DNA from: Micromonospora sp. WMMA1947
Lineage (GTDB): Bacteria > Actinomycetota > Actinomycetes > Mycobacteriales > Micromonosporaceae
Reading direction: 5' to 3'
Assembly (NCBI RefSeq): GCF_027497355.1
Contig: NZ_CP114909.1
Location: 5,723,001-5,787,000 of the forward strand
DNA: 64,000 nt
Positions 43,728 to 51,715 of this stretch are shown one piece after another. A program made the position numbers and the translations under genes. The first letter of the stretch is position 1, and each line of letters begins with the position of its first letter. The notes below the pieces were generated by a model. It searched no databases and was not told the DNA's origin. It saw only the letters and a list, made by a program, of their open reading frames with translations.

Positions 43728-46700
43728 GCCGGCCCGCCCATGTCCATGGCGATGATGCCCGCCGGGATATCCGCATCGTCGCCGGTGGCGTCTGGATCGG
43801 CCGGGCCGCCCATATCGGAGATGGTGGTAAACAGGTCCGGATTGGAGTCGTCGGTGGGGCGGCGCGGCGTGAGGATTCGGGTCGCGTAGTCGCCGACCGA
43901 AACCTGTTCCAGGGTTTTCCCGGCCCAGAGCATCAGGGACAGGTCAACGCCGGCGACCGGAGCCGGGGCTCGGGTGATGACCCACACTGCGGCTGCTGGG
44001 ACCTGTGCGATCGCGACCAGCGGCGCCGGTCCGGCGAGCAGGAAGTCCAAGTCGAAGTCGGTGAGCATCCGCATCATCGTGGCTCGGTTGCCCGGGTCGA
44101 CGCCTTCGAACGCCTCGTCGAGCCACAACGGCCGCGGCGCGTCCTGCGACTCGGAGTACAAGGCGACCAGCGTCGCCAGCAGCGGCTGCAGGAGGGTGAC
44201 CACCTTCCCGCCGCCGGAATCGACGCCGTGAGCCTTCCTGGTCAGGTCCCGCCAGCGGGTCTCGTCGTCGCCGTCACCGACCTTGTACTGGGCGACGACA
44301 GCGAACCATGCGCGGTAGTCGAGTAGCTCCGCTAGACGGTCGGTCCAATCCTCGGTGCCGACCAGGCCTGCGTCCTGCGCTTCACGCATTCGGGCGCCGA
44401 GGAACAGCTGGATTTGCTGTTGAGCGCTCTCGGACTCGATCGACCCTTCCTGCAACGCCTTCAAGATTTTGAACCCAGGCCCCTGCCCTTCGGCCGGGAC
44501 ACGGCGTAGCCGCAGCGTGGTCTTGTTCGCTCCGGTCGGATGTTTCCTCAGTACGTCGTTGACGACGTCGAGGAGTTTGATGACCTTCTTCATCCGGTCG
44601 GCAAGATGGTCGATGAACGTTGATGACAGCAGTTCCGTGTACATCTGGTGCAGCTTCTCGTCGTGGGTGCGCGACAGCTCCTCGACCAGAGTCTGCAGAT
44701 GCCGGATCGCACCAGCTGGATCGTGCTGAGTGCCGGACGCGTCCACGATCAGGGTGACCGACGGTAGCGGATGCTGCTCGTCGGCCTCGGTCGTGATCAC
44801 CGACCGCCCGCCGGAGGTCTCCAGGACACTGCGCAGGTCGACCAGCGAGCTGCCGAGCATCCGCGACAACGCCGCCTCTGCCCGTCTAGCCTTCTCGTCA
44901 AGCCGTTCCGGCCACACTTGAGGTCGCAGCTGGTCAGCGGCCGCGCGAGCATGCGTGAGCGCAGCATCCAAATCTCGGCTATCCGGGGTAACCAGATTGC
45001 GGGCTTCGGCCAGGCCGGCGTCCACCGGCACCCACCATTCCGTGACTGCGTTGTCCCTGCGTTCGAGGATGGCGGTCAGGTCGTCGCAGCGCTGCTGCCA
45101 GATGGTGTTCGCCTTCCCGGCCGCCTCGGAGCGGGCGAGGCCTTCACGCTTGCTCGCCGAGATCGACGGCCCATACTCCTCAACCTGGCGTTCCAAACGT
45201 TCAGCCTTGGCGAACAGCTGCTGAGTGTCAGCGTCCACCGACTCCTCGGCCAGCGTCGCGTTCACGTCCGCGGTTCGCGCCACCTGCGCCTCGTCCTCGT
45301 CAGTGCTGGCGGCGTCAAGGACCCGGCCGTCCTCGATCGCGACCCGTCCGGCTGCGGCCGTGACCGCCGACGTGGCCACCTTCCGCGCACTTAGGGCGAG
45401 ACGGAGACCTCCGGATGCGGCCGCAGCCACGTCAAGAGCACCCGTGAGGGTGTCGAGCTGCTCCTCGCCGATCGCCAGAAGGTTTTCGGCGGCGTACCTG
45501 GTCACGTCCCCCGTCGCCGCGTCTGACATGCGCCGCGCTTCCTGCTCACGGCCGCGAGCATCACGGTAGGTGCGAGCAGCCCTGTCCGCTTCGCCGGCCG
45601 CAGCAGTGTGTGCGGCCGCGGCCGCGACCACATCCGCGTCGGTGGGTGCCTGATCGGCTGCGGCACGCAAGCCTCTGATCTCACCGGTGACCTGATCCGC
45701 TTCACCGGTGAGCTGTGCAGATTCGGTTCGGAACGCCGCTGCCTGTGCGCGCAGCTCGGTGATCTTGCGGCGGTTGGCGGCAGCTCGGGCGGCGGTGCCG
45801 ATTAGCTCCGCACCGTGTGCTGCGGCTCCAGCCCGCCCGACCGCGGCCGGGGTTTGCCAGCGTCCGTCGGCGGCCAGGCAGGTTGGCGCAGTCAACGGCC
45901 CGTCGGTGGTGTAGCCGATGCCGGTGAGGATCCGGACTACCGCAGCGGACAGGTTGCCGGCGTCCTCGGCCGGTTGCAGCACTTGCGCGAGTGTTCCGGT
46001 GCCGGCTGGGACGGTGCCGTGGACGATGATGAGGTCATCGCCGTCGCGGTCCGATGCCCAGACACCGTCGGGGGTCACCCACGAGTCCAGCAGGCCGGCG
46101 GCTGCCAAGCTGGCCTCCACATGGTCGAGGACCACCGGATCGAGACCGTCGACCGGGTCGACCAGCCGCCACAGCGGGGCGCCGGCACCGGACGGGAAAG
46201 ACGGCCGGTCCCGGCGGATCCACCGCACGGGCGCGTCGGGGATCGGCTCACCAGCGTTCTCGAGTGCGTCAGCGTCCCGGTCGGCGTCGGCGGCGTGGGC
46301 GGCTGCGGTTCTCGCGGCAGCGCGCAGTTCGGCGGCGCGGGTGGTGAGTGGCCCGATCACCGGGTCTAGCCACTCCCGGGTCAGCAGGCCAGTTAGGACC
46401 TCCCGCGGCCGGGGCGTTGCCGATTGGGCGGTGACGGCGGTGATCCACGTGTCGCGGGCCTCGACCGGTGGGCACATGCCGCCGAGCGCTGTCGCCCACC
46501 GCTCCAGATCGTCGGACAGGACCTGCAGCGCATGCGCCAGGGCGTGCTCGGTGGCCTTCGCCGCCTCGGTCCGTTCGTCGAGCTGCTCCTTCGCCTTCTG
46601 CGCCGAGTCGTCGAGGGCCTGCCACACCGCAGCCGCCTTACTGGCGGCACGGATCAATTTTCGGAGCGTGCCGACCTGAGCGCGGCGGGCGGTGATCGCC

Positions 46701-48091
46701 GCGTCGAACCGGTCAACGTCCCCGGACGCTGCCCACACCGGCACCTGATCGCCGAGCCCAGCAACCGCCGCCGTCTCGACCGCCCGACCGGCGGCGGCGC
46801 TTACTTCCTGCTCGGCCTTGCCGAGTTCTCCTTCCGCTCTTTCCCGCTCGGATCTGGCCGTTTCGAGTTCGGCGCGGGTCCGGGCCAGGTGTACGGCGGC
46901 TTTCTCCGCACGGCGTTTCGCCGCGTTCGCTTCGGCGCGCAGCCGCTGGGCGTCGTTGGCCCGTTCGACCGCGCTCGTGTATACCGACGAGCGCAGCAGC
47001 TGCATCAGTTCCTTGCGTGTCCGGTCGAGAGCCTCTTCGAGGTCGCGGGTGTTCCTGGCCTCCTCGTCGAGGCGCTTACGGGCTTCATCCAGATTTGCCT
47101 TTGCGACGCCGACTTCGGCACGTGCCTTGGTGACGCCGGTGTCGGCGGCGATCAGGGTGTCGGCGTGCAGACGAAGAACCGCGTCCGCCCACGGGCGCCA
47201 CGCCCGGGCCAGGTAGACGGTGATCGCTTTGCGCGCCTCCTCAGCCGAGTCCCGGTCGCGGGCCAGCTGCTCAAGCTCCTGCCAGCCGTCGGCGAGTTCG
47301 GACACCTCACTCTTCGCAACCGGGGGCAACGCCGAGCGGATCTGCGAGGTGAACCAGTCAGGGTCGAGTTTCTGCCCCAGGTGCGGGGTCCGCAGCACCT
47401 TCAGCATCTCGATCACGGTCGCGTACCGGTCGGTGTCGTCGAACCCGAACAAGTCTGTGGCCAGCCGCTCGGCGTAGGACTGACCCTTCATATACACGGT
47501 CACACCGTCGACGGCTTCGAGTGCTTTCGGTTCGGTGACCGCCTGGCCCACGGCTAGTTCCAGACCGGCGCGAACCCGGGCGGTGCCGTGGCAGACGACC
47601 CACGCGCGGGTCATCTGCGCTACGCCGCGTTTAGTCTGGGTGTACAGCATGGTGGTGAAGAACTCCGGCGTACCGAGCGGGCCGATCCGGCCGTACTCAA
47701 CCCACGCCCAGCCGCGGTTCGTCGACGCAGAGGCATCGCGCCTGTCCCGGTCGTCGGCGACCGGTTCGACGTAGTACCGGTACTCCTTGTCCGACTGGCC
47801 GAACGTGTCGACGTACCTGCGGTCGAGGCTGCCAGCGAGCATGAGCAGCGTCGTCAACGCCATCAGCGTCGACTTGCCGGATTGGTTCTGCCCGACGAAC
47901 TGGGCGCGGCCGTCGGCGAACCAGTACTCAGCTACGTCGAACTCCCACAGGCCGAGAACTCCGGCGCGCAGCGCCTGCCAGCGAGTGCGGGCTGGGCCGG
48001 GCAGGCCGGCCGTGGTAACCGCGTCCCGCCATGCGGCCAGCTGCTCGTCGGTGGCGGCCGGGCCCGGGACCGGCAGGTCGATCGTGGTCAT
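43724..48091 (-). CDS. jetC: Wadjet protein JetC (SMC-like motor ATPase, TIGR02680)
   Basis: A 1455-residue SMC/MukB-like ATPase that, with JetA and JetB, extrudes DNA loops and detects small circular plasmids. The head ATP-binding loop FVGQNQSGKSTL is at residues 65-76. Two long coiled-coil arms (about 270-480 and 850-1190) flank a hinge-like middle. Near the C-terminus the signature-like VDSGGGKVVTLLQPLLATLV and Walker B PLWLDEAFEGVDPGNRATM complete the head. The start ATG overlaps the jetB stop by four bases. The length is at the upper end for the family. I see no frameshift, so it should be active. Confidence 0.95.
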   Translation of the reverse strand: MTTIDLPVPGPAATDEQLAAWRDAVTTAGLPGPARTRWQALRAGVLGLWEFDVAEYWFADGRAQFVGQNQSGKSTLMALTTLLMLAGSLDRRYVDTFGQSDKEYRYYVEPVADDRDRRDASASTNRGWAWVEYGRIGPLGTPEFFTTMLYTQTKRGVAQMTRAWVVCHGTARVRAGLELAVGQAVTEPKALEAVDGVTVYMKGQSYAERLATDLFGFDDTDRYATVIEMLKVLRTPHLGQKLDPDWFTSQIRSALPPVAKSEVSELADGWQELEQLARDRDSAEEARKAITVYLARAWRPWADAVLRLHADTLIAADTGVTKARAEVGVAKANLDEARKRLDEEARNTRDLEEALDRTRKELMQLLRSSVYTSAVERANDAQRLRAEANAAKRRAEKAAVHLARTRAELETARSERERAEGELGKAEQEVSAAAGRAVETAAVAGLGDQVPVWAASGDVDRFDAAITARRAQVGTLRKLIRAASKAAAVWQALDDSAQKAKEQLDERTEAAKATEHALAHALQVLSDDLERWATALGGMCPPVEARDTWITAVTAQSATPRPREVLTGLLTREWLDPVIGPLTTRAAELRAAARTAAAHAADADRDADALENAGEPIPDAPVRWIRRDRPSFPSGAGAPLWRLVDPVDGLDPVVLDHVEASLAAAGLLDSWVTPDGVWASDRDGDDLIIVHGTVPAGTGTLAQVLQPAEDAGNLSAAVVRILTGIGYTTDGPLTAPTCLAADGRWQTPAAVGRAGAAAHGAELIGTAARAAANRRKITELRAQAAAFRTESAQLTGEADQVTGEIRGLRAAADQAPTDADVVAAAAAHTAAAGEADRAARTYRDARGREQEARRMSDAATGDVTRYAAENLLAIGEEQLDTLTGALDVAAAASGGLRLALSARKVATSAVTAAAGRVAIEDGRVLDAASTDEDEAQVARTADVNATLAEESVDADTQQLFAKAERLERQVEEYGPSISASKREGLARSEAAGKANTIWQQRCDDLTAILERRDNAVTEWWVPVDAGLAEARNLVTPDSRDLDAALTHARAAADQLRPQVWPERLDEKARRAEAALSRMLGSSLVDLRSVLETSGGRSVITTEADEQHPLPSVTLIVDASGTQHDPAGAIRHLQTLVEELSRTHDEKLHQMYTELLSSTFIDHLADRMKKVIKLLDVVNDVLRKHPTGANKTTLRLRRVPAEGQGPGFKILKALQEGSIESESAQQQIQLFLGARMREAQDAGLVGTEDWTDRLAELLDYRAWFAVVAQYKVGDGDDETRWRDLTRKAHGVDSGGGKVVTLLQPLLATLVALYSESQDAPRPLWLDEAFEGVDPGNRATMMRMLTDFDLDFLLAGPAPLVAIAQVPAAAVWVITRAPAPVAGVDLSLMLWAGKTLEQVSVGDYATRILTPRRPTDDSNPDLFTTISDMGGPADPDATGDDADIPAGIIAMDMGGPA

Positions 48092-49254
48092 CGGGTCGGC
48101 TCCGTGGTGTCGATGAGGGTGACGTCAGGGTCGCGATATCGGCCTGCGGCTGGGGATAACGTCCACGACTGGTCAGGGCCGATGCGCAGCAGGCCAAGCT
48201 CGGTCAGGATCGTCTCCGCATCGGTTCGGACCCTGCCCGGTAGCGATTTCTGGTCCTTGGACATGTACTCGCCGCGCCAGCCGATCAGGTCCTCGACGAC
48301 CTCGTCCACCTGGCCGTCGGTCAGCACAACTGTGCCGGACGGGGTGCGGATGCCATGGCGCCCAGCAAGGTCAGCCATCAACAGCGCCACCCAGTCGGCA
48401 GCTCGTGCACGCGGCCAGTCAGCCACGGTCGGCGACCGATCCGGGTCCTCGGGCAGAACAAGGACGAGACCCTCGGCGCGCGCCTCGACCGTTCCGCCGG
48501 TCATCTGCGCCAGGTCAGTGGTGCGCAGCCCGCGGGCTTTACGCAACGCGTCCGCATCCTGCTCGTCCAGTTCGGCGTACACGACGGCCGGGGTTTCTAG
48601 CAAAGCACGCAACTGCCGAACCGTACGGGTCGCTGCGACCTGCTCGGCGTCGGTATCCGGCGGTTGCACGGCAGCGGCGAGTACATCCGGGCTGGTCAAC
48701 AGCAGCAGCGCGTCCCGGTCAACCTCGTAGCCGGCACCAGGCCCGGACCCGTCCTCAGTCCAGTCCAAGAGCATCTTCTCGTCGCTGGTCCGGCGGCGCA
48801 GCACTCCCCACCCGGCGAGAAGGCCAGCCGCGTCACGCAGCAGCCGACGTTGCGATTTCTGCTCCGGGTCGTAGCCGGTGACGGTGACACCGGGCGCAGA
48901 GGTCAGGTCCCGGACCGTGTCGGAAAGCCGCTGCAACGTCACCGTGCCGGAGACTTCCTCGCAGCATGCGGCGAGACAGCATACGAGCGAAAGCAGCCTT
49001 CGGCCAGGTGCGTCCGCGGGGCGGGGTGGGGCCGTGACAGTCCCGGCGATTGGTACCCGTATAAGACGTACGGCCCGGCCGACCCGCTGGATCCGGTACC
49101 CGGCCCGGCGGGCGTGGTCGGTGATCTGCCGCTGATGGCGCAGGACGTGCCGGTGCAGGACCCGGTTCGTGGCTGGAGTGATCAGCGGCTGAGCGAGCAG
49201 GCCGAGGAACGCCTGCTGCGCCTCGCGCGCAGAAGCGGACGTGGATGTGTTCAC
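48088..49254 (-). CDS. jetB: Wadjet protein JetB (DUF2398, kite-like subunit)
   Basis: A 388-residue protein of the TIGR02678/DUF2398 family, which plays the part of the kite (MukE-like) subunit between the JetA kleisin and the JetC motor. Typical segments are RVGRAVRLIRVP near the N-terminus, LLSLVCCLAACCEEVSGTVT, and DEKMLLDWTEDG. Winged-helix-like parts lie in the centre and at the C-terminus (AETILTELGLLRIG). It overlaps jetA upstream and jetC downstream by four bases each, so the four proteins are probably made in fixed ratio. Confidence 0.92.
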   Translation of the reverse strand: MNTSTSASAREAQQAFLGLLAQPLITPATNRVLHRHVLRHQRQITDHARRAGYRIQRVGRAVRLIRVPIAGTVTAPPRPADAPGRRLLSLVCCLAACCEEVSGTVTLQRLSDTVRDLTSAPGVTVTGYDPEQKSQRRLLRDAAGLLAGWGVLRRRTSDEKMLLDWTEDGSGPGAGYEVDRDALLLLTSPDVLAAAVQPPDTDAEQVAATRTVRQLRALLETPAVVYAELDEQDADALRKARGLRTTDLAQMTGGTVEARAEGLVLVLPEDPDRSPTVADWPRARAADWVALLMADLAGRHGIRTPSGTVVLTDGQVDEVVEDLIGWRGEYMSKDQKSLPGRVRTDAETILTELGLLRIGPDQSWTLSPAAGRYRDPDVTLIDTTEPTR

Positions 49255-50816
49255 GGGCGACTCCCGGCCGGGGTGATGTGCAGGACGATGTCAGGGTGCA
49301 CGAGCCGGCCCTCCGGCGTGTGAACGATCGCGGCCGGCGCTCCGTCCAGAGGCGGCTCGACGCTCAGCAGCCAGCGGGCGTCGCCGGTGGTTGCCGATCG
49401 TCGACCTGCGGGGTCTGGCCGAGCGGCGGCGACCGTGCCGAGAAGGACCAGCAACAACTCCAGCTCGGCGGCGGTGAGGTCCTGCCACTGCGACAGCCGC
49501 TGCCCGGACCGAGCAAGGATCGCCGCCTCGGTGACAGCGGCCCGTGCGGCGGCCCGTGCAGCCCGTTCGCGAGCGGCGCGCTTTGCACTGGTCCGGTCGG
49601 GAATCCGGGCCGCGGTGCCGGTCGTTGCTTTCGGACCCTGTTTGCGCAGGCGCGCTTCGACTGGAACCGGATCGGCATCCCAGAACGAGACTGCGCCGGG
49701 GTTGCCCGCCGGTGGGTCACCGGCACCGGGGAGATGCCGAGCGGAGAACAGACCGGTCGCGGCGCACCACAAGCTCCAGGCGGCGTTGTCGTCCGAGGCC
49801 GATTCCAGGCGGGTAGCCAAGTCGATGAGCTCGGCGCGACGGGATACGTGCCCCCCAACTGCTGCCAAGGTTCGCTGCCCGCGCAGCAGCGGCCCGATCG
49901 TGTCGCGCATCTGCCGACGCAGCTTGCGGGCCTGGCAGTCCGGTCCGTCGAACCAGCGACGCAAGGTCTCCAGGGTGCGCACGTGGGTGTCAACGAGCGC
50001 CTCGACCGCTGGCTCGTCTGCATTCGCGCCAAGGGTATGTACGGCGATGCGCCGCCAGACGGATACTGGCAACAGCGCGAGATTCGCGGCAAGGACGGTG
50101 ATCGCCTCGGAGTGCGTGTCGATACCAGCGCCCCACATGTCTACATAGCGACGCAGGGTCTCCTGCACAGTGGTGATTTTCTCCGGTGTGGGCGCGCCGG
50201 CCAGCGCACCAGCGAGTCGCGCCTGCCAACCGGCGGCAGCTTTGACCATCGACTGGTGCGTTGTTGCGATCACCGACCAGGCAGCAGCCGCACCGGCCGG
50301 ATCCGTCTCGGCACGCTCACACAGTAGAGAAAGGTTAGCCGTCAGAATCCCGGGCGCGAGAGTAGCGGCGGCCGCTGCGGCGGTGTCGTCGCCGAGGGAG
50401 GTGATCGCCCGGTGCAGTTCGGCGACGGTCTCGGTCAGCTGGTACCGGTCCCGGTCGAGAACAAACTCCGCGTCCCGGACCGCCTTATCCTGGAAACGAT
50501 AGACAACACCCCATTGTTCGAGACGGCCCATCCGGTCCTTTAGCCTGAACGTCGGGTCGTCGAGTAGAGCCGGGTCGACACCCAGCACTTGCAGCTTGCG
50601 ACGCAGCAGCCCGGGCAGTTCGGCGGCCGCCACTCCGGTAAGGGTGTGCTCCTGCTCGGCGAGCAGGACATCGACAATCAGCCGGTACTGGGCCGAGAAA
50701 CGGCTCGTCAGATAGCTGGCCTGCAGCAACCCACCGGGTAGACCGGCCAGCTGCCACAGATCCGGGCCGTCGGCGGGCCGTTCCTCGTCCTCATTGGGTT
50801 CTGCGCCGGGCCGCAC
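49251..50816 (-). CDS. jetA: Wadjet protein JetA (DUF2397, kleisin-like subunit)
   Basis: A 521-residue protein of the TIGR02677/DUF2397 family, the kleisin-type subunit of Wadjet. It starts with YLTSRFSAQYRLIVDVLLAE, a helix-rich winged-helix region, and continues with long helices (residues about 130-330) and DGPDCQARKLRRQMRDTIGP, ending with a variable domain (SVEPPLDGAPAAIVHTPEGR). The GTG at 50814-50816 follows AAGGAG with six bases between. It is the first gene of the operon. Upstream is a 480-base gap and then the HEPN/ATPase pair on the same strand. Confidence 0.92.
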   Translation of the reverse strand: MRPGAEPNEDEERPADGPDLWQLAGLPGGLLQASYLTSRFSAQYRLIVDVLLAEQEHTLTGVAAAELPGLLRRKLQVLGVDPALLDDPTFRLKDRMGRLEQWGVVYRFQDKAVRDAEFVLDRDRYQLTETVAELHRAITSLGDDTAAAAAATLAPGILTANLSLLCERAETDPAGAAAAWSVIATTHQSMVKAAAGWQARLAGALAGAPTPEKITTVQETLRRYVDMWGAGIDTHSEAITVLAANLALLPVSVWRRIAVHTLGANADEPAVEALVDTHVRTLETLRRWFDGPDCQARKLRRQMRDTIGPLLRGQRTLAAVGGHVSRRAELIDLATRLESASDDNAAWSLWCAATGLFSARHLPGAGDPPAGNPGAVSFWDADPVPVEARLRKQGPKATTGTAARIPDRTSAKRAARERAARAAARAAVTEAAILARSGQRLSQWQDLTAAELELLLVLLGTVAAARPDPAGRRSATTGDARWLLSVEPPLDGAPAAIVHTPEGRLVHPDIVLHITPAGSRP

Positions 50817-51298
50817 TCACATCTCCTTCCACGCGTTCTCCAAGGGCTCACGCTCTGGCCAGAAGGGTGACGTGCTTGGGTCGGCCGGGACCGAGGATCA
50901 GAGCGCTCTCCGATACATACCGCTCACCAAGCCGCCCTGCCATCCTGTCTGCCGTCGACCCGCCCGCCGGGGAGCGGGCCGCCGCCCGGCCCGCCAGGTC
51001 AACCGGACCTGGACAGCTCGTACGGACGCTGGCGGGCCGGGCGGCGGTCTGCTCGGCTTGCCCGGGTCGATGGAAGACAGGATGGCCCACCGCCACCACC
51101 CACAGGGCTGGCGGCCGCAGACGGCCTCCGGCCATCCTGGAGCCGGAGCGCCCCCGCCGGAGGCGTCCTAACCTCGATCGACGCGGCGTCCAGCTTGCCG
51201 ACCAGCTGGCCCCCCTCCAGCGGCCCGGGTTGCCCAAGGCCTCAATCGGCCCAACCCAGCAGCCCTCACGCGCCTTGATGCACCGCATCCACCCCAGG
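50817..51298. other. Gene-free stretch upstream of the Wadjet operon
   Basis: About 480 bases on the minus strand between the small HEPN-like gene and jetA. It should contain the jetA promoter. No open frame has a family match. At its upstream edge (51295-51318) lies a 24-base segment matching the jetC start region (48074-48097) with two mismatches, including ATGACCACGAT. The rest is GC-rich with short repeats of no clear meaning. Confidence 0.5.
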
Positions 51299-51715
51299 TC
51301 AATCGTGGTCATCGGATCCCCGTTCGTGCCCAACTCGCGCCGCAGCGAGGTCACTGATGACCGTTGCCACCATCTCCCGCAGTCGGCGCAGTTCTCCCGC
51401 AGTGAGACCAAGCTCGTAGCAGTGGTGGTGGCCAGCGCGGGACAGCGCCGACCAGGCGTATCCAGCCCGGGCGGCGATGGACCGGCCGGCGTAGCGGTCG
51501 AGGATCAGGAATTGCGGCGAGCGGGCGCGCATCGGTAACACCTCGGGGTGGCAGCGCCACCAGTAGTCGTCCATAGCGGCCTCGAGTGCGAGCCGAAGGA
51601 GCCAGGCGCACGCTCGCGGCCAGGCGCCGCGGGTGCCTCGTACGACGCTGGACAGCAACTGGTCGGCAGCTTCCAGGCAGCTCTCCGGGACAGCCACGAT
51701 CGGGCCGGCGGTCAT
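51299..51715 (-). CDS. Small helical protein with HEPN-like RxxxxH motif
   Basis: A 138-residue, apparently all-helical protein. The helix ACAWLLRLALEAAMDDYWWR is followed, after a loop, by AARAGYAWSALSRAGHHHCY. There RAGHHH (93-98) fits the RxxxxH motif of HEPN ribonucleases, and similar SRAxHHHAYEL motifs occur in actinobacterial proteins of unknown function as I recall. It starts inside the end of the ATPase gene (four-base overlap), so the two form a unit. If HEPN, it could be an RNA-cutting effector switched by the ATPase. That is an inference; no close characterised relative is recognised. Confidence 0.6.
   Translation of the reverse strand: MTAGPIVAVPESCLEAADQLLSSVVRGTRGAWPRACAWLLRLALEAAMDDYWWRCHPEVLPMRARSPQFLILDRYAGRSIAARAGYAWSALSRAGHHHCYELGLTAGELRRLREMVATVISDLAAARVGHERGSDDHD

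Noticed and set aside
50848-51411. A 187-codon minus-strand open frame downstream of the HEPN-like gene
   Set aside because: It begins inside the HEPN-like gene in another frame and the product is Arg-rich with no family match. Only its short similarity to the jetC start was kept, as an observation.
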